A stretch of 21,116 nucleotides of DNA, taken from NCBI GenBank assembly GCA_030041195.1, contig JASHOI010000529.1, positions 1 to 21,116 on the forward strand, read 5' to 3'. The notes below the pieces were generated by a model. The model saw only the letters and a list, made by a program, of their open reading frames with translations, searched no databases and was not told the DNA's origin. Positions 1 to 10,750 of the stretch are shown piece by piece. The number at the start of each line of letters is the position of its first letter. The stretch's first letter is position 1. This stretch comes from Streptosporangiaceae bacterium (GTDB lineage: Bacteria > Actinomycetota > Actinomycetes > Streptosporangiales > Streptosporangiaceae). Both the position numbers and the translations under genes were made by a program.

Positions 1-3137
<3,137 letters not shown>

Positions 3138-3179
3138 GCATCCATCCTGCCCTGTGCCACCGACAGCCCGCGCCGCATG

Positions 3180-3221
3180 GATGTACCGATGGGCTGGTTA
3201 GAACATGCCCATCGGTACATC
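3180..3221. repeat. Perfect 15-bp inverted repeat upstream of lhr
   Basis: The left arm GATGTACCGATGGGC (3180-3194) and right arm GCCCATCGGTACATC (3207-3221) are perfect reverse complements separated by 12 nt (3195-3206). The repeat starts 43 nt upstream of the lhr ATG and about 210 nt upstream of the acyl-CoA ligase gene, between divergent genes. No T-tract follows on either side and no transcript should end here, so a terminator is unlikely. An operator or a small palindromic repeat element fits better. The repeat overlaps the end of the symporter-like relic. Confidence 0.7.
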
Positions 3222-3332
3222 GATTGCGCCACTGCAGAGCTCAGCAATCGGAGAAATCGGGTAAACCGCCCATGGGACCCCGGTGCCCGCTGGCAGCTTG
3301 ACCGCCCGGAAGATCACGGAGAGCACGACGGC
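3198..3332 (-). pseudogene. Degenerate 3' fragment of a sodium:solute symporter gene
   Basis: Read on the minus strand, this stretch encodes AVVLSVIFRAVKLPAGT, which closely matches TVLLTLIFRAAKLPAGT near the C-terminus of the intact symporter at 8757-10403. At the DNA level 3282-3329 aligns to 8859-8906 without gaps, with 38 of 48 identical positions counted by eye. The frame continues to a TAA at 3198-3200, and a stop (TAG, 3360-3362) closes it upstream, so there is no room for a start or the rest of the protein. Similarity beyond residue 17 is weak (a shared A-x-Y and a Pro). I interpret it as the relic of a symporter gene, either a duplicate of its neighbour or a lost paralogue. Confidence 0.65.
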
Positions 3333-3362
3333 CGCGGGCGGCCAGGCGGGCGCCCGGGCCTA

Positions 3363-3392
3363 TTGATTCCCCCGATCAAGGGGGAAGATGCT
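3363..3392 (+). promoter_or_regulatory. Candidate promoter of the PHA operon with palindrome in the spacer
   Basis: A -35-like TTGATT (3363-3368) is followed after 18 nt by GATGCT (3387-3392), a weak -10. The spacer is almost filled by a perfect 7-bp inverted repeat: TTCCCCC (3367-3373), six-base loop GATCAA, GGGGGAA (3380-3386). Transcription would begin near 3399, leaving about 30 nt of leader before the acyl-CoA ligase ATG. A palindrome between -35 and -10 is a common position for a repressor operator. Both promoter hexamers are imperfect, so the assignment is tentative. Confidence 0.4.
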
Positions 3393-3428
3393 GATGGGAC
3401 TGCACTGGCGCGGTGCCTGGGAGGCGAC

Positions 3429-4913
3429 ATGGCGAGTCTGACCTCGGTGTTGAAGCAGGCGGCGGCCGATCATGCCGATCGCCCGGCCGTGCGGATGGAC
3501 GCGGCGGTGCTGAGCTACGCGGACCTGTGGGACGCCGCCGGCCGCGCCGCGGCGCTGCTGTCGTCGCTCGGCGTGGAGCCCGGCGACCGGGTCGGCGTCA
3601 TGCTGCCCAACGTGCCCGCGTTCCCGATCGCCTACCACGGCACGCTCGGCGCCGGCGGAGTCGTGGTGCCGATGAACCCGCTGCTCAAGAGCCGTGAGGT
3701 CGCCTACTACCTGGGCGATTCCGGCGCCAAGGTGCTGTTCGCGTGGCACGGGGCGGCCGGCGAGGCGGCCAAGGGTGCGGCGGAGACCGGCACCCGGGTC
3801 GTCGAGGTCACCGACCCGCTGCTCGCGCTGGACGCGGATCCCGCGCCGATCAGCGCGGACCGCGGCGGCGACGACGACGCGGTGATCCTCTACACGTCGG
3901 GCACCACGGGCAGGCCCAAGGGCGCGGAACTGACCCACGCGAACCTGACCCGCAACGCCGAGCTCACCGCGACCACGCTGCTGAAGAGCGGCTCGAATGA
4001 CGTGGTGATGGGCTGCCTGCCGCTGTTCCATGTGTTCGGCCTCACCTGCGGCCTCAACGCGACGATCATGGCCGGCAGCACGCTGACGCTGCTGCCCAGG
4101 TTCGACGCCGGCAAGGCCCTGGAGATCATCGAGCGGGACCGGGTCACGATCTTCGAGGGCGTGCCCACGATGTACGCGGCGATGCTGCACTACACCGGCG
4201 AGCGGCCGGACGTCTCGTCGCTGCGGCTGTGCGTCTCCGGCGGCGCGGCCATGCCGGTTGAGGTGCTGCGCGGGTTCGAGGAAGCCTTCGGCTGCATCAT
4301 TCTCGAGGGCTACGGCCTGTCCGAAACATCCCCGGTCGCCTCGTTCAACCACCCGGACAAGGTGCGCAAGCCGGGCTCGATCGGCACTCCGATCGCCGGC
4401 GTCGAGATGCGCCTGATCGACGCCGACGGCGCCGACGTGCCTCCCGGCGAGGTCGGCGAGATCGCGATCAGGGGCCACAACGTCATGAAGGGCTACTGGG
4501 GCCGGCCGGACGCCACCGCCGAGGCGATCTCCGAGGGCTGGTTCCGCACCGGCGACCTTGCCAGGGTCGACGAGGACGGCTACTACTACATCGTCGACCG
4601 CAAGAAGGACCTGATCATCCGTGGCGGGTACAACGTCTACCCGCGCGAGATCGAGGAGGTGCTCTACGAGCATCCGGGCGTCGCCGAGGTGGCCGTGATC
4701 GGGATACCGCACGATGACCTCGGCGAGGAGGTAGGCGCCGCCGTGAAGCTCAAGCTCGGTGCCACGGCCACGCCCGCCGACCTGCGCGCCTTCGCCAGGG
4801 AGCGGGTGGCGGCCTACAAGTACCCGCGTCACGTCTGGATCGTTGATGACCTGCCCAAGGGGCCGACCGGCAAGATCCTCCGCCGTGACGTCCAGCCGCC
4901 GCAGGACCTGTGA
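3429..4913 (+). CDS. Acyl-CoA ligase, FadD/4-coumarate-CoA ligase family
   Basis: An ANL-superfamily adenylating enzyme that activates a carboxylic acid with ATP and loads it on CoA through an acyl-adenylate. The product is 494 residues, slightly short for FadD but normal for this branch. Motifs are the phosphate loop YTSGTTGRPKG from residue 155, GYGLSETSP from 294, the ribose-binding Asp in TGDLARVDEDG (Asp376), the hinge DRKKDLIIRGG, and the catalytic PTGKILRR with Lys482. The ATG at 3429 is chosen because GGGAGG sits 5 nt upstream and homology begins there; the frame is open much further upstream, but only as antisense of lhr. Its TGA overlaps the ATG of the PHA synthase (TGATG), so the two are translationally coupled. 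Substrate chain length cannot be read from the sequence; medium to long chain, or a hydroxy-acid, would suit the operon. Confidence 0.93.
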   Translation: MASLTSVLKQAAADHADRPAVRMDAAVLSYADLWDAAGRAAALLSSLGVEPGDRVGVMLPNVPAFPIAYHGTLGAGGVVVPMNPLLKSREVAYYLGDSGAKVLFAWHGAAGEAAKGAAETGTRVVEVTDPLLALDADPAPISADRGGDDDAVILYTSGTTGRPKGAELTHANLTRNAELTATTLLKSGSNDVVMGCLPLFHVFGLTCGLNATIMAGSTLTLLPRFDAGKALEIIERDRVTIFEGVPTMYAAMLHYTGERPDVSSLRLCVSGGAAMPVEVLRGFEEAFGCIILEGYGLSETSPVASFNHPDKVRKPGSIGTPIAGVEMRLIDADGADVPPGEVGEIAIRGHNVMKGYWGRPDATAEAISEGWFRTGDLARVDEDGYYYIVDRKKDLIIRGGYNVYPREIEEVLYEHPGVAEVAVIGIPHDDLGEEVGAAVKLKLGATATPADLRAFARERVAAYKYPRHVWIVDDLPKGPTGKILRRDVQPPQDL

Positions 4914-6631
4914 TGGCCGCCGGCTCGCAGGACCGGTCCGCCGAGTTCCCCGCCGCCGCCGACGCGGCCGGAGCGCTTGACCTGCTGCTGTCCGCTGCGG
5001 CGCTGGGCACGCACCGGATGCTGCGCCCTGACGCCGCCACGCTGCGCCTCGCGCTGGCGCTCGCCCGCCGCCCGCAAACGTTTGCCCAGCGGATGGCGGG
5101 GCTGACCGCCGAGCTCGCGAAGATCGCCGTCGGGGATTCGCAGATCGCGCCCGGCAAGCGGGACCGGCGGTTCACCGATCCCGAATGGACCAGCAACCCG
5201 CTGCTCAGGCGCGCCATGCAGGCTTACCTCGCCGCCGGGCACACCGCCGATGCGCTCGTATCCGACGCGGAGCTGAGCTGGCGCGACAGCGAGCGAATCA
5301 AGCTTTTGGCCCTGAACGTTAACGCCGCCGCTGCACCGAGCAACAACCCGCTGATCAACCCGGCCGCGTTCCGCGCGCTGCGCGAGAGCGGCGGGCGCAG
5401 CGCCCTGCGCGGGGCCCGGGCGCTGGTCGCCGACCTGGCCGCGCGGCCGCGCGTGCCGAGCATGGTGGCCCCGGACGCGTTCGAGGTCGGCAGGGATCTC
5501 GCGGTGACGCCCGGCGCCGTGGTGGCCAGGTCCGAAGCCTGCGAGCTGATCCAGTACCGGCCGGTCACGCCCACGGTGCACCGGTTCCCGCTGCTGATCG
5601 TCCCGCCGATGATCAACAAGTTCTACATCACCGACCTGGCCCCCGGCCGCAGCATGGTCGAGTATCTGGTCGGCCAGGGGCAGCAGGTCTTCGTCATCTC
5701 CTGGCGCAACCCGGACGCCCGGCACCGGAACTGGGGCCTGGATACCTACGGCAGCGCGGTGCTGCAGGCGCTGGACGCGGTGCTGACGATCTGCGAGGCA
5801 CCCAAGGCCAGCATCTGCGCGCTCTGCTCCGGCGGCGTGATCTCCTCGATGGTCGCCGCGTACCTGAACGCCACCGGGAACCTCGACCGCCTGGCCAGCC
5901 TGTGCCTGGGCGTGACAGTCCTTGACCAGGCTCGCGCGGGCACCGCGGCCGCGATGATCGACGAGCGCACCGCCGAGGCAGCGATCCTCGCCTCGGCCCA
6001 GAGCGGCTACCTGGACGGGCGGGCGCTCGCCGAGGTGTTCGCCTGGCTCAGGCCCGACGACCTCATCTGGACCTACTGGGTGAACAACTACCTGGAGGGG
6101 CGGACCCCGCCGCCGTTCGACATCCTCTACTGGAACGCCGACACAACGAGGCTGCCCGCGGCGCTGCACCGCGAGTTCATCGAGCTGGCCCTGTCCAACG
6201 CGCTGACCAAGCCCGGCGAGGCGATCATGCTCGGTTCCGCGGTCGATCTGTCCAAGGTCAGCGTCGACAGCTACATCGTGGCGGGCATCGCCGATCATCT
6301 GTGCCCCTGGCAGTCCTGCTACCGCAGCACCGGCCTGCTCGGCGGCAGCTCGCGGTTCGTGCTGTCCACGAGCGGGCACATCGCCTCGATGGTCAACCCG
6401 CCGTCGAACCCCAAGGCGACCTTCCAGACCGCGCCGGACAGCCCGGACAACCCCGCCGACCCGGGAGAATGGCTGAGCCAGGCCGAGACCGTGACCGGGA
6501 GCTGGTGGCCGGACTACGCGTCGTGGCTCGCGGAGCGCAGCGGCGACGAGAAGCAGCGCCCCGGCGAGCTCGGTGGCGGCGGGTTCCGGCCGGACGAGCT
6601 GGCCCCCGGCAGCTACGTGCTCGATCGGTGA
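4913..6631 (+). CDS. phaC: Polyhydroxyalkanoate synthase, class I/II PhaC-like
   Basis: PhaC polymerises (R)-3-hydroxyacyl-CoA into polyester granules in the cytoplasm. This 572-residue protein has both the N-terminal PhaC domain (RRFTDPEW, SNNPLINPAAFRAL, FEVGRDLAVTPGAVV) and the alpha/beta-hydrolase core (LLIVPPMINKFYITDLAPG, VFVISWRNPD). The catalytic triad is visible: Cys305 in ALCSGG, Asp461 in DHLCPW, and His489 in SGHIASMVNPP. The lipase-like box normally reads G/S-x-C-x-G/A-G; here the first position is Ala303, a conservative departure. The length fits the one-subunit classes rather than the about 360-residue PhaC of PhaC/PhaE systems. The start is the ATG that overlaps the upstream TGA; a GTG one codon earlier is also possible. 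The depolymerase follows after 4 nt. No phasin, PhaA, PhaB or PhaJ gene is in the window, so monomer supply must come from elsewhere. Confidence 0.88.
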   Translation: MAAGSQDRSAEFPAAADAAGALDLLLSAAALGTHRMLRPDAATLRLALALARRPQTFAQRMAGLTAELAKIAVGDSQIAPGKRDRRFTDPEWTSNPLLRRAMQAYLAAGHTADALVSDAELSWRDSERIKLLALNVNAAAAPSNNPLINPAAFRALRESGGRSALRGARALVADLAARPRVPSMVAPDAFEVGRDLAVTPGAVVARSEACELIQYRPVTPTVHRFPLLIVPPMINKFYITDLAPGRSMVEYLVGQGQQVFVISWRNPDARHRNWGLDTYGSAVLQALDAVLTICEAPKASICALCSGGVISSMVAAYLNATGNLDRLASLCLGVTVLDQARAGTAAAMIDERTAEAAILASAQSGYLDGRALAEVFAWLRPDDLIWTYWVNNYLEGRTPPPFDILYWNADTTRLPAALHREFIELALSNALTKPGEAIMLGSAVDLSKVSVDSYIVAGIADHLCPWQSCYRSTGLLGGSSRFVLSTSGHIASMVNPPSNPKATFQTAPDSPDNPADPGEWLSQAETVTGSWWPDYASWLAERSGDEKQRPGELGGGGFRPDELAPGSYVLDR

Positions 6632-6635
6632 GCCG

Positions 6636-7538
6636 ATGTGGCCGCGCAAGCCTGGCGCCGCGCCGGGCAATGAGACGATCCGCAGCATCGCGGTCGACGG
6701 CCAGCTGCTCAGGGTCGCGGTGCGGCAGGGCAGCCCCGGCGGGACGCCGCTGCTGCTGATCAACGGGATCGGCGCCAGCCTGGACCTGCTGCAGCCGTTC
6801 GTCGACGCGCTCGGCCCGTCGCTGACCGTGATCCGCTTCGACGTCCCCGGCGTCGGCGGCTCTCCGATGCCGCTGCTGCCGTACCGGTTCACCGGCCTGT
6901 GCCGGCTGATCGCCCGGATGCTGTCCGCGCTCGGCCATGACACAGCCGACGTGCTCGGCATCTCCTGGGGCGGCGGGGTCGCGCAGCACTTCGCCGCGTT
7001 CCAGCGGTCCCGATGCCGCCGGCTGGTGCTGGTCAGCACCGCGACCGGCGCGATCATGGTGCCGGCCAGGCCCGGGGTGCTGATCCGGATGGTCACCCCG
7101 CGGCGGTACCTGGACCCTGGTTATCTCGAACGCGTCGCCGGCGACCTGTACGGCGGCTCGGCCCGGGCCGATCCGCAGCGGGTGACCACGGCGATGCACG
7201 CGCGCAGCCGCGTCGGGCCGGCGCACGGTTACCTGTACCAGCTCACCGCCGGGGCCGGCTGGACAAGCCTGCCGTTCCTGCCGCTACTGCGGCAGCCGAC
7301 GCTCATCATCTCCGGCGATGACGACCCGCTCATCCCGCTGGCCAACGCGCGCCTGATGCACCGGCTGATCCCGGATTCCCGGCTGCACGTCTTTCCCGGC
7401 GGCCATCTCGGCCTGGTCACCGAGGCGGCGCAGCTCGCCCCGGTGGTCGAGCGCTTCCTCGCCGAGACCGCCGACGGTGACGCCGGGGCCGACGGCCGCA
7501 GCCGCGGGCCCGTACTCGAGGGAGGACATCATGGCTGA
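6636..7538 (+). CDS. phaZ: Alpha/beta hydrolase, intracellular PHA depolymerase (PhaZ-like)
   Basis: A 300-residue serine hydrolase closely resembling, from memory, the medium-chain-length PHA depolymerase PhaZ of pseudomonads. Shared landmarks are PLLLINGIGASLDLLQPFVDAL, VIRFDVPGVGGS, the nucleophile elbow GISWGGG with Ser110, the TGAIMVPARPGVL segment, MVTPRRYLDPGY, LYGGSARADP, GWTSLPFLPLLRQPTL, Asp230 in SGDDDPLIP, and His257 in PGGHLGLVT. All three catalytic residues are present. I chose the ATG at 6636, four bases after the synthase TGA; an upstream in-frame ATG lies inside phaC and adds only antisense-like residues. The last 8 bases overlap the acyl-CoA dehydrogenase gene, whose ribosome site GGGAGGA lies inside this gene. 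A related acyl hydrolase with another substrate is possible, but adjacency to phaC makes depolymerase the best reading. Confidence 0.85.
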   Translation: MWPRKPGAAPGNETIRSIAVDGQLLRVAVRQGSPGGTPLLLINGIGASLDLLQPFVDALGPSLTVIRFDVPGVGGSPMPLLPYRFTGLCRLIARMLSALGHDTADVLGISWGGGVAQHFAAFQRSRCRRLVLVSTATGAIMVPARPGVLIRMVTPRRYLDPGYLERVAGDLYGGSARADPQRVTTAMHARSRVGPAHGYLYQLTAGAGWTSLPFLPLLRQPTLIISGDDDPLIPLANARLMHRLIPDSRLHVFPGGHLGLVTEAAQLAPVVERFLAETADGDAGADGRSRGPVLEGGHHG

Positions 7539-8706
7539 CGCCGCGGATGCTGACTTCTACGCGCTCGAATCGCTGCTCGAACCCGCCGGACGTGAGCTGC
7601 TGATGCGGGTCAGGGAGTTCATGGAGAAGTCGGTCCAGCCCGTTATCAACAGATACTGGACCCGTGAGGAGTTCCCGCACGATCTGGTGCCGGAGATGGC
7701 CAGGCTCGGCGCCGCCGGCCTGTCCTACGAGGGGTACGGATGCCCCGGCGGCGGCAACCTGCTCGACGGCATGGTCGCGATGGAGATCGCCCGCGTCGAC
7801 GCGTCGATGGCGACATTCCTCGGCGTCCACTCCGGGCTGGCGATGGGCTCCATCTACCTGTGCGGATCCGAGGAGCAGAAGCAGCGCTGGCTCCCGGCAA
7901 TGGCCCGGATGGAGAAGATCGGCGCGTTCGGGCTGACCGAGCCCGACGTGGGCTCGGGCGCGGCGCGCGGCCTGACGACCACGGCCCGCCGCGACGGCGA
8001 CGACTGGATCCTCGACGGCCAGAAGAAGTGGATCGGCAACGCCACCTTCGCCGACTACGTGATCATCTGGGCGCGCGACCTCGGTGACGGCCAGGTAAAG
8101 GGATTCGTGGTGGAGAAGGGCACGCCCGGGTTCGTCGCCACCAAGATGCGGGACAAGATCGCGCTGCGGGTGGTGCAGAACGCGCAGATCACGCTGGACG
8201 GGGCCCGGGTGCCGGAAGCCAACCGGCTGCAGCAAGCGACCTCGTTCCGCGACACCGCCGCGGTGCTCCGGCTGACCCGCGCCGGCGTGGCGTGGCAGGC
8301 CGTCGGCTGCGCCAGGGGCGCCTACGAGCACGCGCTGGCCTACGCTGGCCAGCGCAGCCAGTTCGGCAGGCCGATCGCGGGGTTCCAGCTCGTCCAGGAC
8401 CTGCTGGTCCGCATGCTCGCCAACATCACGGCGTCGGCCTGCCTGTGCGCGCGGCTCGCGCAGATGCAACAGGACGGCCTTGCCGAGGATCAGCACTCGG
8501 CGCTGGCCAAGGCGTTCTGCACGGTGCGGATGCGGGAAACCGTCGGGTACGCCCGCGAGCTGCTCGGCGGCAACGGCATCCTGCTCGAGAACCAGGTCGG
8601 CCGGTTCGTCGCCGACGCCGAGGCGATCTACTCCTACGAGGGCACCAGGGAGATCAACACGCTCATCGTCGGGCGGGCCATCACCGGCGCCAGTGCCTTC
8701 GTGTGA
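7531..8706 (+). CDS. Acyl-CoA dehydrogenase, glutaryl-CoA dehydrogenase-like
   Basis: An FAD enzyme that introduces the alpha-beta double bond into an acyl-CoA. The 391 residues cover the whole fold: N-terminal helical domain, the flavin-binding strand region with IGAFGLTEPDVGSGAA and WIGNATFADYVIIWAR, and the C-terminal helices with RSQFGRPIAGFQLVQ and ELLGGNGILLE. The catalytic base is Glu370 in YSYEGTREINTLIVGRAITG; this tail and the position of the Glu are typical of the glutaryl-CoA dehydrogenase and plant ACX4 branch rather than of medium-chain enzymes. The ATG at 7531 has GGGAGGA 4 nt upstream and overlaps phaZ by 8 nt. It is the last gene of the operon; the stop is followed by a convergent gene after 50 nt. 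The substrate is unknown. A short-chain or branched acyl-CoA released from polymer breakdown is an inference from context. Confidence 0.92.
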   Translation: MADAADADFYALESLLEPAGRELLMRVREFMEKSVQPVINRYWTREEFPHDLVPEMARLGAAGLSYEGYGCPGGGNLLDGMVAMEIARVDASMATFLGVHSGLAMGSIYLCGSEEQKQRWLPAMARMEKIGAFGLTEPDVGSGAARGLTTTARRDGDDWILDGQKKWIGNATFADYVIIWARDLGDGQVKGFVVEKGTPGFVATKMRDKIALRVVQNAQITLDGARVPEANRLQQATSFRDTAAVLRLTRAGVAWQAVGCARGAYEHALAYAGQRSQFGRPIAGFQLVQDLLVRMLANITASACLCARLAQMQQDGLAEDQHSALAKAFCTVRMRETVGYARELLGGNGILLENQVGRFVADAEAIYSYEGTREINTLIVGRAITGASAFV

Positions 8707-8732
8707 GGCACTCGCGCCGGTGACGGCCGGGC

Positions 8733-8748
8733 AGCGGGCGCGCCCGCT
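8733..8748. terminator. GC-rich palindrome between convergent genes
   Basis: AGCGGGCGCGCCCGCT is a perfect 16-base palindrome, able to fold as a 6-bp stem with a CGCG loop on either strand. It lies in the 50-nt gap between the acyl-CoA dehydrogenase and symporter stop codons. No U-tract follows, as is usual in high-GC actinobacteria. I infer a bidirectional terminator from position and shape. Confidence 0.5.
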
Positions 8749-8756
8749 TGGCCCTG

Positions 8757-10403
8757 TTACCCCGTCGGGGTGCCGGTTCCGGTTCCTGCCGCGGCGGGAA
8801 CCGGCTCGGCCTCTCCGTCCTCCGGGTCGTAGGTGTAGTGAGCGGGCTGGGTCTCATCGGTCCCGGCAGGCAGCTTGGCCGCGCGGAAGATGAGCGTGAG
8901 CAGGACCGTGACCACGAAGTTCACGATCAGAGCAGCGAACCCGATGTAGATCACATGGCTCAGGATCGGCGCGGTCGGAGAGCCGAAGTGCGCCTGGCCG
9001 CCGCCCGGCGTCCGCCAAGCCTCGATCGTGCCGTAGATCATTCCCGCGGCCCAGCCGATGACCAGCGCCCAGCGGTGGAACCACCGTGTGTAGAGGCCGA
9101 CCAGGATCGACGGGAAGGTCTGCAGGATCCACAACCCGCCGAGGAGCTGCAGGTTGATCGAGAACGTCTTGCTCAGCTCCAGGGCGAAGATCAGCGCGCC
9201 TGCCTTCATGACCAGCGAGGCCCAGCGCGCCGCCGCTGTCTCCTCCCTCGCGCTGGCGTTTGGTCGGAAGAATTCCTTGTAGATGTTGCGGCTGAACAGG
9301 TTGGCCGCGGCGATCGACATGATGGCAGCGGGAACGAGCGCGCCGATGATAATCGCCGAGTAGCCGATCCCGGCGAACCAGCTCGGGAACATGTTCGCGA
9401 ACAGCAGCGGCACGGCCAGGTCGGTGTTGTCCCCGGCGGCCGTGACACCCGTGGTCACCGCGTGCGACGCCAGGGCCATATAGCCGAACAGCGCGATCAG
9501 GCCGAGCATCAGCGTATAGGCGGGCAGCGCGCCAAGGTTGCGCCTCACCACGTCGCGCCGCTTGGTGGCGAGCACGCCGGTGATGATGTGCGGGTACATG
9601 AACAGGGCCAGCGCGGAGCCCAGCGCCAGCGTGGAGAATGCCCACTCGCCGGCCGGAGTCTCGACGAGGCTCCCGCGTGGCTTCCCGGTGGCTGGGTTGA
9701 TCGACTTCAGGTGGGTATTGGCCACGCCGAAGATGTGCCCCCAGCCGCCGAGCCTCATCGGTATGTAGAAGATCGCCACCAGCACGGTCACGTAGACCAG
9801 CGTGTCCTTGATGAACGCGATCATCGCCGGGGCGCGCAGCCCGGCGAGGTAGGTGTACCCGGCGAGGATGACGAACGCGATGATCAGGGGCAGGTCCTTG
9901 AGGAACGCGTTGCTCGAGCTCGAGCTGACGCCGAGCACGATCAGCACCGACTCGATGCCGACGAGCTGCAGCGCGATGTAGGGCATCGTGGCCAGGATCC
10001 CGGTGAACGCCACCGCGAGGCCGAGGCCCCGCGAGCCGTACCGGCCCCGGATGAAGTCGGCCGGGGTGACGTAGTTGTGCCTGCGGGCGACCGACCACAG
10101 CCGTGGCACGAAGATGAACACGATCGGGAAGGTCATGACCGAGTAGGACAGCGCGTAGAACCCGTATGCGCCGGTCGCGTACACCAGCGCGGGCACCGCG
10201 ATGAACGTGTAGGCGGTATAGATGTCGCCGCCGAGCAGGAACCAGCTGATGAACCCGCCGAACCCGCGTCCGCCGAGGCCCCACTGGTGCAGGTTTAACA
10301 GGTCTTCTGCAGGGCGCCACCTGGCCGCTGCGAACCCGGCAACGGTGACGATCAGGAAGCAGACGACGACGATCGTGAACGCCACGGCGTTGATGTGGTT
10401 CAC
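8757..10403 (-). CDS. Sodium:solute symporter (SSS family), MctP-like monocarboxylate permease
   Basis: A 548-residue integral membrane protein of the SSS family with about 13 hydrophobic helices. Recognisable parts are WGLGGRGFGGFISWFLLGGDIYTAYTF, SVMTFPIVFIFVPRLWSVARRHNYVTPADFIRGRYGS, MPYIALQLVGIESVL, and IGALVPAAIMSIAAANLFSRNIYKEF. The pairing with a small DUF3311 protein is known from rhizobial MctP-type carboxylate transporters and Bacillus YhjB/YhjC; from that I infer uptake of short monocarboxylates such as lactate, pyruvate, acetate or propionate. The start is the GTG at 10403-10401, with GGGGAGG about 8 nt upstream; it overlaps the DUF3311 stop as GTGA, so translation is coupled. The cytoplasmic tail is Asp/Glu-rich and then Ala/Gly/Thr-rich. 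A piece of a similar gene's 3' end survives at 3198-3332. Substrate confidence is moderate. Confidence 0.88.
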   Translation of the reverse strand: MNHINAVAFTIVVVCFLIVTVAGFAAARWRPAEDLLNLHQWGLGGRGFGGFISWFLLGGDIYTAYTFIAVPALVYATGAYGFYALSYSVMTFPIVFIFVPRLWSVARRHNYVTPADFIRGRYGSRGLGLAVAFTGILATMPYIALQLVGIESVLIVLGVSSSSSNAFLKDLPLIIAFVILAGYTYLAGLRAPAMIAFIKDTLVYVTVLVAIFYIPMRLGGWGHIFGVANTHLKSINPATGKPRGSLVETPAGEWAFSTLALGSALALFMYPHIITGVLATKRRDVVRRNLGALPAYTLMLGLIALFGYMALASHAVTTGVTAAGDNTDLAVPLLFANMFPSWFAGIGYSAIIIGALVPAAIMSIAAANLFSRNIYKEFFRPNASAREETAAARWASLVMKAGALIFALELSKTFSINLQLLGGLWILQTFPSILVGLYTRWFHRWALVIGWAAGMIYGTIEAWRTPGGGQAHFGSPTAPILSHVIYIGFAALIVNFVVTVLLTLIFRAAKLPAGTDETQPAHYTYDPEDGEAEPVPAAAGTGTGTPTG

Positions 10404-10666
10404 CTGGCCACCTCCCCGTTCCCGCTGGCTGCGCGTGCGGCAGGCGCTGGCTTGTTTCGCAGCAGCAGGTAGGTGCTCGCGCAGAGGATGGCGATCACCG
10501 GCACCGAGACGAGCAGGTACCAGTAGAAGAACGGGAAGGCACCCCACTTCGGGTTGGTGCGCGCGTAGATCGGCACGACCAGCGGGATCGCGATCGCCAC
10601 CACGATCAGTATCGTGGCGATCACCCACACTGCGGGGCTCCTGCGGGGGGGATTGGACTGGGCCAT
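10400..10666 (-). CDS. DUF3311 small membrane protein, symporter partner
   Basis: An 88-residue protein with two transmembrane helices: residues around AVWVIATILIVVAIAIPLVV and the segment WYLLVSVPVIAILCASTYLLL, separated by the family signature IYARTNPKWGAFPFFYWY. DUF3311 proteins lie next to SSS permeases in many bacteria and are thought to be accessory subunits, as small DUF485 proteins are for acetate permeases; the exact role is not established. The ATG at 10666 follows GGAGAGGA by 5 nt. The frame continues upstream without homology, so a longer start is not supported. The stop TGA overlaps the symporter GTG (GTGA), making this the first gene of a two-gene operon. A Crp-like site lies 85 nt upstream. 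Confidence 0.85.
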   Translation of the reverse strand: MAQSNPPRRSPAVWVIATILIVVAIAIPLVVPIYARTNPKWGAFPFFYWYLLVSVPVIAILCASTYLLLRNKPAPAARAASGNGEVAR

Positions 10667-10750
10667 CGCATTCCTCTCCAGGGGTAGGTGATGCGCACCG
10701 GCAGCCTGTCCCCTCCCCGAAACCGGGCTGCTGCGTGCAAACGAATGCGC

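Noticed and set aside
3180..3221. Rho-independent terminator.
   Set aside because: Flanking genes are divergent, so no transcript is expected to end here, and there is no T-tract.
3360..7226. Long minus-strand open frames opposite the acyl-CoA ligase, phaC and phaZ.
   Set aside because: The plus-strand products have full catalytic motifs; the antisense products are compositional shadows.
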